Assembly (NCBI GenBank): GCA_903929045.1
Contig: CAIYTE010000125.1
Span: forward strand, 1-50,481
Origin: an uncultured Hyphomicrobiales bacterium
Lineage (GTDB): Bacteria; Pseudomonadota; Alphaproteobacteria; Rhizobiales; Xanthobacteraceae
Direction of reading: 5' to 3'
Length of the DNA: 50,481 bases
A program made the position numbers and the translations under genes. This document shows positions 36,169-45,395 of this stretch, piece after piece; position 1 is the first letter of the stretch, and every line of letters starts with the position of its first letter. The notes beneath the pieces were generated by a model. The model was not told where the DNA came from. It saw only the letters and a list, made by a program, of their open reading frames with translations, and did no database searches.

Positions 36169-36405
36169 ATGACTCCAAACGACGAAACCGTCCTCGATCT
36201 GCGCGGTCTGAAATGTCCGCTGCCGGTGCTGCGCGCCAAGAAGGCGATGCGCGCCGTCGCCATCGGTGGCACGTTAGTGCTGGAGTGCACCGATCCTCTC
36301 ACCGTCATCGACGTGCCGCACTTCGTCAATCAGACCGGCCACGCGCTGAGCGCCCAGCAGCGCGACGGTGATCTCTACATCTTCAAAATCGTGAAGCAGA
36401 AATGA
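36169..36405 (+). CDS. TusA-family sulfur-carrier protein
   Basis: 78 residues. The signature C-P-L-P-V-L-R-A-K-K-A-M places the persulfide Cys at position 16, directly after the L-D-L-R-G-L-K strand, as in TusA/SirA proteins. TusA accepts sulfur (and in some systems selenium) from a cysteine desulfurase. Here that enzyme is encoded next, with a 4-base overlap (ATGA), and SelD follows, so selenium or sulfur relay is probable. There is no TusBCDE set in the window, arguing against a pure tRNA 2-thiouridine role. Confidence 0.9.
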   Translation: MTPNDETVLDLRGLKCPLPVLRAKKAMRAVAIGGTLVLECTDPLTVIDVPHFVNQTGHALSAQQRDGDLYIFKIVKQK

Positions 36406-37553
36406 CCCCGGTCTATCTCGACAACAATGGCACCACGCCGGTCGATCCCGCCGCGCTGCGGGCCATGCTGCCTTATCTGCAGAACGAGTTCGGCAATCCG
36501 TCGTCGAACACCGCGCTGGGCCGCCGCGCGCATGACGCCATCGAGACGGCGCGCGCGCAGGCCGCGGCGTTGATCGGCGCCGAGCCCGACGAAATCACCT
36601 TCACCAGCGGCGGCACAGAATCGAGCAACATCGCCATTCGCGGCGCGGTGCGTCTCGACCGCAATCGCCGCGCGATCGTAACGACGAACATCGAGCATCC
36701 GGCGACGGAGGCCACCGTCGCCTTCCTGCAAAGCCAGGGCCACAGCGTTTCGCGTGTCGCGGCGAACGCGGAAGGGCTAGTCGATGCCGACGATGTCGCG
36801 GCGGCGATCGACGGCAACACCGCGCTGGTCACGATCATTCATGCCCAGAACGAGATCGGCACGCTGCAGCCGGTCGCCGATATCGCTGCGGCGGCAAAGA
36901 AGCACGGCGCCCTCGTCCATGTCGACGCCGCGCAGTCGGTTGGCAAGATACCGGTCGACGTCAAAGCGCTGGGCGTCGATTTCCTGTCGATCGCCGGTCA
37001 CAAACTCTACGCGCCCAAAGGCATCGGCATTCTGTTCACGCGGCGCGGCATCACCTTGCCGCCATTGGTCTTGGGCGCAGGCCAGGAGCACGGTCGCCGC
37101 GCAGGCACGGAGAACGTTCCCTATATCGCCGGCCTCGGCGAAGCCTGCCGCATCGCTGCTGAGATGCTGCCCCGCGAACAGCTGCGGCTGGCGAAACTGT
37201 CGGCGTCCCTGCTCGCGTTGTTGAAGCGCGACGTTCCCGGCCTCGTTCTCACCGGGCACGCGACGCAAAGACTGCCGAATACGCTCAACGTTCTGTTTCC
37301 GGGCGTCTCCGGCCGCAAGCTGCTGGAGATGTGCCCGCAGGTGCTGGCGTCGAACGGCTCGGCCTGTCACGCCGACAGCGAAGATCCATCGGCGATCCTG
37401 ACCGCCATCGGCATCCCGCGCGCGCAGGCGCTCGGCGCCGTGCGGCTGTCGCTCGGACGGCATACGACGGACGGTGACATTGCCATCGCCGCCGCGGCCT
37501 TGGTCGCGACGTGGAAAATTCTATCCGCCACGCCGATGGCAAAAGCGGTATAA
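36402..37553 (+). CDS. Class V aminotransferase-type cysteine desulfurase (NifS/IscS-like)
   Basis: 383 residues. PLP features are present: H99 (I-E-H-P-A), D175 (V-H-V-D-A-A-Q-S), and the Schiff-base lysine K201 (A-G-H-K-L-Y). The persulfide Cys322 lies in S-N-G-S-A-C-H-A-D, within a compact loop, and [11 protein letters not shown] is conserved. It takes sulfur from cysteine, and related enzymes also release selenium from selenocysteine. It overlaps the TusA gene and precedes selD by 16 bases. No iscU, iscA or sufE accompanies it, so general Fe-S assembly is less likely than delivery through TusA. Confidence 0.9.
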   Translation: MTPVYLDNNGTTPVDPAALRAMLPYLQNEFGNPSSNTALGRRAHDAIETARAQAAALIGAEPDEITFTSGGTESSNIAIRGAVRLDRNRRAIVTTNIEHPATEATVAFLQSQGHSVSRVAANAEGLVDADDVAAAIDGNTALVTIIHAQNEIGTLQPVADIAAAAKKHGALVHVDAAQSVGKIPVDVKALGVDFLSIAGHKLYAPKGIGILFTRRGITLPPLVLGAGQEHGRRAGTENVPYIAGLGEACRIAAEMLPREQLRLAKLSASLLALLKRDVPGLVLTGHATQRLPNTLNVLFPGVSGRKLLEMCPQVLASNGSACHADSEDPSAILTAIGIPRAQALGAVRLSLGRHTTDGDIAIAAAALVATWKILSATPMAKAV

Positions 37554-37569
37554 GGTCGGGAGAACGCCA

Positions 37570-38631
37570 ATGAACATTCCCATGGTCCGGCTGACGAGCC
37601 TCGCTCATGGTGGCGGCTGCGGCTGCAAGCTGGCGCCGTCGGTGCTGCAGAACCTCCTCGCCGATCAACCCTTGATGACGCCGTACAAGCAGCTGCTCGT
37701 CGGCACAGAAACCGGAGACGACGCCGCGGTGTGGCGGCTCGACGACGGCACCTGCGTCATTGCCACGACGGATTTCTTCACACCGGTCGTCGATGACCCG
37801 ACCGACTTCGGCCGCATCGCCGCGACCAACGCCATCTCCGATGTCTACGCCATGGGTGGCACGCCGATCTTTGCGCTGGCGATCCTCGGCATTCCGGTCG
37901 ACAAGATCGCGCCGGAGACCGTGCGCGATATTCTCAAAGGCGGCGCATCGGTGTGCGCCGCCGCCGGCATTCCGGTCGCGGGTGGCCACTCGATCGACGT
38001 GCCGGAGCCGATCTATGGCCTTGCCGTCATCGGCATCTGCAAGACCGAGGAAGTCCGCCGCAACGCCGACGCCAAAGCCGGCGATGCGTTGATCCTGACC
38101 AAGCCGCTCGGCGTCGGCGTCTATTCGGCGGCGATCAAGAAAGGCGTGCTGTCCGGCAGCGGCTATGCCGACATGATCGCGACAACGACGTTGCTCAACA
38201 AGATCGGCGCCGAGCTGGCGAAGGATCCCGCCGTGCATGCCGTCACCGACGTCACCGGCTTCGGCCTGCTCGGCCACGCCCTCGAAGTCGCGCGCGGCTC
38301 CAAGCTCTCGGTCATCATCAACGCCGACAATCTCCCGTTGCTGCCGGAAGCAGCAGCGCTGGCGCAGCAGGGCTTTGTCACCGGCGCGTCGATCCGGAAC
38401 TGGGCGAGCTACGGCGACGCCGTGACCCTGCCCGCCGGCCTGCCCGACTGGCGGCGTCATCTGCTCACCGATCCGCAAACATCGGGCGGACTGCTGGTTT
38501 CGTGCGATCCGCAAAAAGCGGACGGCATTGTGCGGACGATCAACGCCGCCGGCTACCCAGCCGCCCGCATCATCGGCCGTGTTGAGGCCGGTGCGCCGCG
38601 CATAAGCGTTGAAGCAGCCGCTGGGCGCTGA
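37570..38631 (+). CDS. selD: Selenide, water dikinase SelD
   Basis: 353 residues from ATG 37570 behind GGGAGAAC. The active site is intact and uses cysteine, not selenocysteine: Cys17, Cys19 and Lys20 in H-G-G-G-C-G-C-K match C17 and K20 of the Escherichia coli enzyme. The AIR-synthase-like motifs [16 protein letters not shown] and [11 protein letters not shown] are present. It makes selenophosphate from selenide and ATP. SelA, SelB, the Sec tRNA gene and the 2-selenouridine synthase are all absent from the window. Its context (TusA, NifS, AAA+, VWA) resembles clusters of orphan SelD linked to labile-selenium cofactors of molybdenum hydroxylases. Confidence 0.93.
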   Translation: MNIPMVRLTSLAHGGGCGCKLAPSVLQNLLADQPLMTPYKQLLVGTETGDDAAVWRLDDGTCVIATTDFFTPVVDDPTDFGRIAATNAISDVYAMGGTPIFALAILGIPVDKIAPETVRDILKGGASVCAAAGIPVAGGHSIDVPEPIYGLAVIGICKTEEVRRNADAKAGDALILTKPLGVGVYSAAIKKGVLSGSGYADMIATTTLLNKIGAELAKDPAVHAVTDVTGFGLLGHALEVARGSKLSVIINADNLPLLPEAAALAQQGFVTGASIRNWASYGDAVTLPAGLPDWRRHLLTDPQTSGGLLVSCDPQKADGIVRTINAAGYPAARIIGRVEAGAPRISVEAAAGR

Positions 38632-38780
38632 TCCCGCCGCGCCTGGACCTCGCGCGATCGGGACATGGCTCACAATTTGCTTGATCCTGTGGGGATGCTC
38701 AGCGCCGCGGCATGACTCCGCGGCGGGCGCGTCCTTCACGAAGGACGATAACGCGCCTTCGTTTGCCCGCGGAGGATTGC

Positions 38781-39581
38781 GTGAATCTTGACGCCTATCG
38801 GATCGGCAAAGAGCCCTATTATCAGCCGGTCAACGACGAGGTGATGGTGTTTGCGGCGGCTTACGCCGAACGCCTGCCGGTGATGCTGAAGGGGCCGACG
38901 GGTTGCGGCAAGACCCGTTTCATCGAGCACATAGCCTGGAAGCTTGAGCGGCCCTTGATCACGATCGCGGCCCACGAAGACATGACAGCGGCCGACCTCG
39001 CCGGCCGTTATCTGCTCGAGCCGAGCGGCACGGTTTGGCACGACGGTCCGCTGACATTGGCGGTGCGCCACGGCGCGATCTGTTATCTCGACGAAGTGGT
39101 CGAGGCGCGTCAGGACACGACCGTCGTCCTGCATCCGCTGACGGACGCGCGGCGCATTCTGCCGCTCGACAAGCGCAACGAAATCGTCGCCGCGCACGAC
39201 GACTTCCAGCTCACGATTTCCTATAATCCCGGCTACCAAAGCGCTGTCAAAGATCTGAAAGAGTCGACCAAGCAGCGCTTTGTCGCCATCGACTTCGGCT
39301 ATCCCCCGCCGGCGACAGAAGCAGCCATTGTGGCACGCGAAGGCGGCACTGACGGCACGCTTGCGGATACACTTGTCGCCATTGCCGCGCGCACGCGAAA
39401 TCTTCAAGGCCATGGCCTCGATGAAGGGGCATCGACCCGTATGCTCATTCATGCCGGGCGGCTGGTGCGTGCCGGTCTGCCGCTGGAGAGCGCCGTGCAA
39501 TCCAGCATCGTCATTCCGATCACCGACAACATCGACATCCGCGCGGCACTGACCGAGGCCATTCGGGCCTGCCTGCCGTGA
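38781..39581 (+). CDS. MoxR-type AAA+ ATPase of the CbbQ/NorQ group
   Basis: 266 residues from GTG 38781, chosen over the longer ATG frame because GGAGGA (38771-38776) stands four bases upstream and the length then equals CbbQ/NorQ. Walker A is G-P-T-G-C-G-K-T (38-45), Walker B I-C-Y-L-D-E-V (100-106); a sensor-type S-Y-N-P-G-Y and a C-terminal lid follow. Such ATPases form hexamers that, with a VWA partner, remodel a metalloenzyme to activate it (RuBisCO, nitric oxide reductase, CO dehydrogenase). The VWA partner is next, overlapping by four bases. The target enzyme is not in the window. Confidence 0.9.
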   Translation: MNLDAYRIGKEPYYQPVNDEVMVFAAAYAERLPVMLKGPTGCGKTRFIEHIAWKLERPLITIAAHEDMTAADLAGRYLLEPSGTVWHDGPLTLAVRHGAICYLDEVVEARQDTTVVLHPLTDARRILPLDKRNEIVAAHDDFQLTISYNPGYQSAVKDLKESTKQRFVAIDFGYPPPATEAAIVAREGGTDGTLADTLVAIAARTRNLQGHGLDEGASTRMLIHAGRLVRAGLPLESAVQSSIVIPITDNIDIRAALTEAIRACLP

Positions 39582-41866
39582 ACCTCATCGATTCTGCAGG
39601 TGCGGATGCAAGCCGCACCTTGTACCGGACGATAAGTCAGCGCGAGACGCTGCGCCCTGCCTTCTCCGCGGTCTGGAGCGAACTCACCAATATTTTCGAG
39701 CCCGCTGATCTCGACGCCTGGTCCGCCGCGGTGCTCACGCTTGTCCATGTCAACGCGGGTCCGACGTGTCTCATGGCGTTCTGGGATGCCAGCCGCGCTG
39801 TATCGAAGCAAAGACAAGTAGCGTTTCTCGTGACCGCCGCAGATGCCGCCGCCGATATCTGCCGCTGGGCCGGCGCCGAAGCGGCGGCGGCAACGTTAAA
39901 GGCATTTCCAGCAGCCGTACGGCTCCTCGGTGCTGAGGCATCGCTTGCGCGCTGGTGGCGCGCATTGCGGACGCTGGCGAGCAAGGAGCCGTCTGCCGTT
40001 TCGCTTGTCGCAAGGAACATGGCGGACATTCTGTCGGCCGGTTCGATTGACGCGTTCGAGAATTTTGTCGCCGCGGGCTTACGCGCATCAGCCTGCGATA
40101 AAGTTCGGTTGCGCTCTTTCTTCACGCTGGAAGACGCCTTTGCGCAGCGTCTCGTCGCGCGCGGCGGCAGCGCAGTTACCTTCTCCACGATCGAAACCGA
40201 ACTCAAAGCCTTCGTCACCGCGCTGTGGGGACAAACACCACTTCTGCGCCCTCTGCCGCCGAGCGCAGCGCAAGGACCGACGCGCCGCGTGTCATTTGCC
40301 GGACCTCTAATCTGCATGCCCGAAGTGTTTCGCGGCGTTGAAGGCGACGCCCGCAGCCTCTTTCGCGCCGCCGCAGCGCATGCCCAGGCCCATCTTGTGC
40401 TGGGAACCTACCCCTTCACGATCGGGTCGCTGAAGCCGCTGCAGATTGCGCTCGTCAACCTCATTGAAGACGCGCGCATTGAAGCACTTGCCATGCGCGA
40501 ATTGCCGGGCCTGCGCCGGCTGTGGACGCCCTACCACGTTGCTGCTCCTGCCGGTGTCCGGACCGCGCCGAGCCTGCTGGCCCGGTTGGCCCGCGCGCTT
40601 TTCGACCCGGAATATTCCGACGGCGACAGCTTCGTCAGCAAAGGCCGCGAGATGTTCGCCAATGCCGCACCGCGCATCCACGATCCGGCCATCAGCCGTG
40701 AGATCGGCATGCTCCTGGGCAACGATCTTGGCCAGATGCGGGTCCAGTTCAACGCCAGGAGCTATATCGTCGAACCGGTCTATCGCGACGATGGTGTCGG
40801 CCTCTGGGACTTCGGCAAGGCTTCATCTTCGCCAGACGAGGCCATCGACCTTGCCGTCGATGCGGCGCGCATTGAAAAGGAGGAAACGAAAGGCGGCGAA
40901 AGCACAACGGCAAAACCTGACACCGCTACGTTTGCAGGGCATGCACGGCCTGTCGCCCCTGCCGCAAATGGTATTGTCATCGCGACGTATCCCGAATGGG
41001 ACCGGGAGCATTCCATCGAACGGCCTGAATGGACGACCGTCCGCGAGGTCCCACCACAAATCGGCGATCCCCGGCTCATCGAAACGTCACTCGACCAGGC
41101 GCACATTCTGCGCAGCCGCATCCGCCAGCTTATGCGCGGCATCACCGTCGGCCGCACCGCGCGGCTCAACCGGCAGCACGACGGGCACGATATCGATCTC
41201 AATGCTTTGCTCGACGCCGGCATTGCCTTGCGGCTTGACGAAGCCCCGGACCCGCGGATTTTCCGCGCGTCGGCGGCCACCCATCGCGACTTGTCGGCCC
41301 TGCTCATGATCGACGTGTCGGAATCGACGTCCGACCGGCTCGCCTCCGGCGCCACCGTCCTCGACGTAGAGCGATTGGCTGTCGCGCTGGTAGCGGAATC
41401 GATGGAGCGGCTGGGCGATCCCTTCGGCCTTCTGGCTTTCGCCTCGGACGGACGAGACAAGGTCCAGATGACGACCGTCAAATCTTTCGACGAGACCTAT
41501 GACCGCACCGCCATGGCGCGGCTTTCCGGTTTGCGCGCAGGTCTTTCGACAAGACTGGGCGCCGCGCTACGTCATGCCGGCGATGTCATCGGCGAAACCA
41601 AATCGAGCCGCAAACTCGTCATCGTCCTGACCGACGGCGAGCCCTCCGACATCGACGCCGGCACACTCGATCTTGTCGAGGACGCGCGCCGCGCCGCCGT
41701 CGGGCTCCATGCCGCCGGCATCGATGTCTATGGCGTCGTGCTGGGCAAAGCCGGCATCACGTCGGCCGCACGTATCTTCGGACGCGGCAAAACAATGATG
41801 GTTCATCGCGTCGAGGACCTGCCCGTTCGCCTCTCCGAACTCTACTTCCGTCTCGCCCGCCGCTAG
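39578..41866 (+). CDS. VWA-domain activator of the CbbO/NorD family
   Basis: 762 residues from GTG 39578. The N-terminal two-thirds are mainly helical with the CbbO/NorD pattern (H-A-Q-A-H-L-V-L-G-T-Y then N-L-I-E-D-A-R-I-E and L-P-G-L-R-R-L-W near 290-315), a charged linker around 430-460, and a C-terminal von Willebrand A domain (about 570-760). The MIDAS metal site is complete at D579-V-S-E-S and with T-D-G-E-P later. It recruits the target enzyme to the AAA+ ring. With the AAA+ gene it forms an activase pair at the end of the TusA-NifS-SelD run. A hairpin follows at 41879-41909. Confidence 0.9.
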   Translation: MNLIDSAGADASRTLYRTISQRETLRPAFSAVWSELTNIFEPADLDAWSAAVLTLVHVNAGPTCLMAFWDASRAVSKQRQVAFLVTAADAAADICRWAGAEAAAATLKAFPAAVRLLGAEASLARWWRALRTLASKEPSAVSLVARNMADILSAGSIDAFENFVAAGLRASACDKVRLRSFFTLEDAFAQRLVARGGSAVTFSTIETELKAFVTALWGQTPLLRPLPPSAAQGPTRRVSFAGPLICMPEVFRGVEGDARSLFRAAAAHAQAHLVLGTYPFTIGSLKPLQIALVNLIEDARIEALAMRELPGLRRLWTPYHVAAPAGVRTAPSLLARLARALFDPEYSDGDSFVSKGREMFANAAPRIHDPAISREIGMLLGNDLGQMRVQFNARSYIVEPVYRDDGVGLWDFGKASSSPDEAIDLAVDAARIEKEETKGGESTTAKPDTATFAGHARPVAPAANGIVIATYPEWDREHSIERPEWTTVREVPPQIGDPRLIETSLDQAHILRSRIRQLMRGITVGRTARLNRQHDGHDIDLNALLDAGIALRLDEAPDPRIFRASAATHRDLSALLMIDVSESTSDRLASGATVLDVERLAVALVAESMERLGDPFGLLAFASDGRDKVQMTTVKSFDETYDRTAMARLSGLRAGLSTRLGAALRHAGDVIGETKSSRKLVIVLTDGEPSDIDAGTLDLVEDARRAAVGLHAAGIDVYGVVLGKAGITSAARIFGRGKTMMVHRVEDLPVRLSELYFRLARR

Positions 41867-41878
41867 GCGAACCGAGGT

Positions 41879-41909
41879 CGGTGCGGCGACGGCTCACGCC
41901 GCCGCACCG
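41879..41909. terminator. Hairpin between convergent VWA and amiE genes
   Basis: A perfect 10-bp stem CGGTGCGGCG/CGCCGCACCG with an 11-base loop fills the 51-base gap between the two convergent stops. It could serve both directions, though no T-run follows. Confidence 0.5.
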
Positions 41910-41917
41910 GATTCCGC

Positions 41918-42955
41918 TCAGCGATGAGCCGTCTTCTGGTTCGGAATCCCGTCAATCGGACATTCATCGACGCCGACCGTCGTGCGCGTGAAGGATTCCA
42001 CCATTTCGCGCGTGCCTTCCGGATCGGCGATCCACTTGCCGTAAAAATCGTAGGGACAGGCGGCGACGCCTTTGTCGCCCTCGCCCGAATTGATCTTGCC
42101 GGTGTAGCCGCGGTGCACGAGCTTGAAGAGGTGGTTTTCCGACTGCCCGTTGCGGCGGAAATCGCGGATCAGGGTTTTCGACAACGCCGCGTACTGGACG
42201 CCGTAATCTTCCTCGCCGCATTCCCCGAGCGTGCGGCCATCGAAGCCGATGATCGCCGAGTGGCCGAAATACGAATACACGCCGTCGAAGCCCGAGGCAT
42301 TGGCGACCGCGACGTAAGTGTTGTTGGCCCAGGCCATCGCCTTGGCCATCAGCACCTGCTGATCCTTGGCCGGATACATGTAGCCTTGGCAGCGCACGAT
42401 GAGTTCGGCGCCCTTCATGGCGCAGTCGCGCCAGATTTCGGGATAGTTGCCGTCGTCGCAGATGATCAGCGACACCTTCAGGCCCTTGGGGCCTTCCGAC
42501 ACATAGGTGCAGTTGCCCGGATACCAGCCTTCGATCGGCACCCACGGCATGATCTTGCGATACTTCTGAACGATCTCGCCTTTGTCGTTCATCAGGATCA
42601 GCGTGTTGTATGGCGCCTTCTTGGGATGCTCTTCATGGCGCTCGCCCGTCAGCGAAAACACGCCCCACACTTTCGCCTTGCGGCAGGCCTCGGCGAAAAT
42701 CTCGGTCTCTTCGCCCGGCACGCTCGACGCGGTCTCGTACATCTCCTTGGAGTCGTACATGATCCCATGAGTCGAATACTCCGGGAAGATCACCAGATCC
42801 ATGCCCGGCAGACCCGACTTCATGCCGACGAGCATGTCGCCTATTTTGCGCGCATTGGCGAGCACCTCCGCCTTGGTATGCAGACGGGGCATCTTGTAGT
42901 TCACGACGGCAACGCCGACCGTGTCGTTGCTCGAAGAAATATCGCCGTGCATCAT
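41918..42955 (-). CDS. amiE: Aliphatic amidase
   Basis: 345 residues, very close to the Pseudomonas aeruginosa aliphatic amidase from its first residues ([12 protein letters not shown]). The nitrilase-superfamily triad sits at identical positions: Glu59 (F-P-E-Y-S), Lys134 (Y-R-K-I-M-P-W) and Cys166 (I-I-C-D-D-G-N). It hydrolyses short-chain amides such as acetamide to the acid and ammonia in the cytoplasm. AAGGAGAG precedes the start. It is a single-gene unit here, without the amiC/amiR regulators or a urea/amide transporter. Confidence 0.93.
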   Translation of the reverse strand: MMHGDISSSNDTVGVAVVNYKMPRLHTKAEVLANARKIGDMLVGMKSGLPGMDLVIFPEYSTHGIMYDSKEMYETASSVPGEETEIFAEACRKAKVWGVFSLTGERHEEHPKKAPYNTLILMNDKGEIVQKYRKIMPWVPIEGWYPGNCTYVSEGPKGLKVSLIICDDGNYPEIWRDCAMKGAELIVRCQGYMYPAKDQQVLMAKAMAWANNTYVAVANASGFDGVYSYFGHSAIIGFDGRTLGECGEEDYGVQYAALSKTLIRDFRRNGQSENHLFKLVHRGYTGKINSGEGDKGVAACPYDFYGKWIADPEGTREMVESFTRTTVGVDECPIDGIPNQKTAHR

Positions 42956-43186
42956 CTGACTCTCCTTTTCGTACCAGATACGTTGATAACGGTTCGCTTC
43001 CCCGCGTCCGCTTCACGTCGTACGGACAGTGAGTCACCGCGCCAGCGCGGCTTTTATCCGCGCCAGAACAGCCGCCTTCCCTTCTCATCATTGCAAAGGT
43101 TTTGCCCGGCGCAGCGGGCGAATATTGTGCAGTCCACCTGCTTCCGTGCCCAACATGTGGTCACAGCATTGCGGACGGACGCCGCG

Positions 43187-44125
43187 CTAGGCTCTCAACG
43201 AGGAAAGATTACGCTCGATGCGCGCCGAAACCGGCGTCTCGCCGTACACGAACGCATGCCCGGTGATCTGTTCGTAAATCTGGATGTAGCGGCGCGACAA
43301 CTCACGCACCAATTCGGCCGGTGCGTCCGGAAGCGTCTTGTCCTTATACGGATCGCAGTTGTCCCTGAACCACAGACGCAAAAACTCCTTGTCGAAATAT
43401 TCCGGATCGCTGCCTTTATTGACGCGCTCGGCGTAGGACGCCAATTGCCAGAACCTTGAAGAGTCCGGCGTGTGAACCTCGTCGATGAGAACGAGATTGT
43501 CGCTCTCGTCGATGCCGAATTCATATTTGGTATCGACCAGAATGAGCCCCTGGCGGGCGGCGATCTCTTGGCCCCGCGCGAAGATCGCGAGTGCTGCGGT
43601 CTTGATCCGATCGAAGAGCTCAGCCGTGATGAAGCCCTCCGCGATCATCTCACTCGGCGTCAGGACGCGGTCGTGCGCCTCTTCCTTCGTGGTCGGATCG
43701 AACAAGGGGGTCGGCAACGCCTGGTTCTTCTTCATGCCGTCGGGAAGAGAAAGGCCGCCGAATTCACGCTGGCCGGCGGAATAGCGCGTCCAGATCGACG
43801 TATCGGTGACGCCGGTGAGATAGCCGCGAACGACAGCTTCGACCGGCACCAGCTTGAACTTCTTGACGAGCGTCACATTCGGATCGGGGACCGAAATGAC
43901 GTGATTGGGAACGATGTCGCGGGTCTGCTCGAACCACCAGGCGCTCACTTGATTGAGCACCTGCCCTTTCCAGGGAATGTGCGCGATGATCCGGTCGAAG
44001 GACGAGTGCCTGTCTGTCGTAACCAGCGCCAATCGGTCGCCAAGATCGTAGATATCTCGGACCTTGCCTGTCTTCTTGGGACCGAGAAAGTCGCAATGCG
44101 ATTCAGCGAGGACTTCTTCTTTCAT
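43187..44125 (-). CDS. purC: Phosphoribosylaminoimidazole-succinocarboxamide synthase PurC
   Basis: 312 residues, the longer PurC form. Motifs are G-K-V-R-D-I-Y near the N-terminus, S-F-D-R-I-I, the Y-L-T-G substrate loop (V-V-R-G-Y-L-T-G), D-T-K-Y-E-F-G and I-D-E-V-H-T-P-D-S-S-R-F-W with the catalytic acids. It joins aspartate to CAIR in purine synthesis, using ATP. It stands alone, followed leftward by amiE after a 231-base gap in which no gene is seen. The 249 bases upstream separate it from tRNA-Lys. Confidence 0.95.
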   Translation of the reverse strand: MKEEVLAESHCDFLGPKKTGKVRDIYDLGDRLALVTTDRHSSFDRIIAHIPWKGQVLNQVSAWWFEQTRDIVPNHVISVPDPNVTLVKKFKLVPVEAVVRGYLTGVTDTSIWTRYSAGQREFGGLSLPDGMKKNQALPTPLFDPTTKEEAHDRVLTPSEMIAEGFITAELFDRIKTAALAIFARGQEIAARQGLILVDTKYEFGIDESDNLVLIDEVHTPDSSRFWQLASYAERVNKGSDPEYFDKEFLRLWFRDNCDPYKDKTLPDAPAELVRELSRRYIQIYEQITGHAFVYGETPVSARIERNLSSLRA

Positions 44126-44374
44126 GTAACTGCTCGCTCTTTCCGTACTTCTTCGCCGACAGGCATTGAATGCAATTTCGTTTCATTTTAGCGAGTTACC
44201 GGCTCCCAGATAGACGAATTATCATTTCGCCACAGCAAAGCATTGCTGCGGGCCGGAGCCGGCCGCAGCCGCCGCTTGCTGTCTCAAGTTTGAAAATTGA
44301 CGTCATCAACGGCGCCGGTTTGCAACCGCGCGCGTTCGGTCCGGGCCAATCACCAACGAGGCGTTTGAAATGAT

Positions 44375-44450
<76 letters not shown>

Positions 44451-44561
44451 GGACCACCACACAGGAAGCCCTGCGCAGCGGGGTTCACCTAGCAAAGGCA
44501 GGCGGGGGTGTCCAGCCGCCCAAGACCTTGATTCACCGAGCAAATGAAAGTTTTACCGGGC

Positions 44562-44595
44562 AAAAAAAGGCCGCCGGGCAAAACCCGGCGACCTT
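44562..44595 (-). terminator. Strong intrinsic terminator after the first LTXXQ gene
   Basis: On the minus strand a 12-bp stem AAGGTCGCCGGG/CCCGGCGGCCTT (one T-G pair) with loop TTTTG is followed by a run of seven T including the stem end. It ends the leftward transcript of the gene at 44654-45241. Confidence 0.8.
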
Positions 44596-44653
44596 CTTGG
44601 CCGTGGCAGGGTGCGTCAGCAAGACCGCACCCTCCACGCCTGCTTGGCAGTTG

Positions 44654-45241
44654 TTACTGAGGCTGACGGCCGCCATCGGGACCCATCGGGCCGCGATCGC
44701 GGCCACCGAAACCGCGTTCCCGGCCGAAGCCCTGATCGGAACCACGATGATGACGCCAGCCGTGATGGCCATGCGGACCCTTGCCGCCGAAGTCACGGCC
44801 TTCGAAGCGGGCCAGGATCATCATCCGGCGCTTCTGGCCGTCGTCGAGGCTCTTGTAGAGCGGGCCCGCCGCGTCGGCGAGTTTCTTCATCGCGGTGCCG
44901 GATTGAGTCATCATGTCGGCACGGCGGGTGAGCCGCTGTATCGGATCTGTCGGCGGGTTCGGCTTATCGGCGCTCTCGCGCGCGGCGACGCGGTCCGCAC
45001 GCAGTTTGGCGAGGTCGCGCAGCGCGGTCTCCACCGCCGGCCACATCTTCTCCTGATCGGCCGAAAGCTTCAGGCCGGCATGGAGCGCGGCGATCCGCGC
45101 ATCGCCGAACGCCGCCATATCCTCGACGTTGGGGCGCCAGCGCGTGGGTTGATCGGCGCCGTCCGGCGCCTTCTGGGCATAGGCAAGTGAAGCACCGGCA
45201 ATCGCGAGAACGGTCGTGCCGGCAGCAAGGGTCTTCCACAT
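44654..45241 (-). CDS. Periplasmic LTXXQ-type (Spy/CpxP-like) protein
   Basis: 195 residues from ATG 45241; the open frame begins earlier with a TTG but the signal peptide (MWKTLAAGTTVLAIAGASLA, ending near A-Y-A-Q) fixes the start. The mature helix carries the family pattern L-K-L-S-A-D-Q-E-K-M-W-P-A-V-E-T-A-L-R-D-L, then L-T-R-R-A and L-Y-K-S-L-D-D-G-Q-K-R. The last 50 residues are rich in Gly, Arg and His, including G-P-H-G-H-H-G-W-R-H-H, which might bind metal. LTXXQ proteins are thought to be periplasmic chaperones or stress sensors. It is one of two such genes flanking the TRAP operon. Confidence 0.8.
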   Translation of the reverse strand: MWKTLAAGTTVLAIAGASLAYAQKAPDGADQPTRWRPNVEDMAAFGDARIAALHAGLKLSADQEKMWPAVETALRDLAKLRADRVAARESADKPNPPTDPIQRLTRRADMMTQSGTAMKKLADAAGPLYKSLDDGQKRRMMILARFEGRDFGGKGPHGHHGWRHHRGSDQGFGRERGFGGRDRGPMGPDGGRQPQ

Positions 45242-45395
45242 GGGGCTATCTCCAATAGCAGTTCGATAGCTAATCAACGCAGCCTAGGTGAAAGAACCTG
45301 CGGGCCTTCTCAAGTTAAAGATTGGACAGAGATTACGCCGCCGTAATCCAGGTTGACGGATGTTCATCTTTTCAACCGTTAACTTTTGAACGGGC

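Noticed and set aside
37570-38631. Possible selenoprotein form of SelD
   Set aside because: Position 17 is encoded by a cysteine codon, not TGA, and no Sec insertion genes are in the window.
38781-41866. Assignment of the AAA+/VWA pair as RuBisCO or nitric-oxide-reductase activators
   Set aside because: No cbbL/cbbS/cbbM or norB/norC gene is in the window, and the pair follows TusA-NifS-SelD; the family is right but the target is open.
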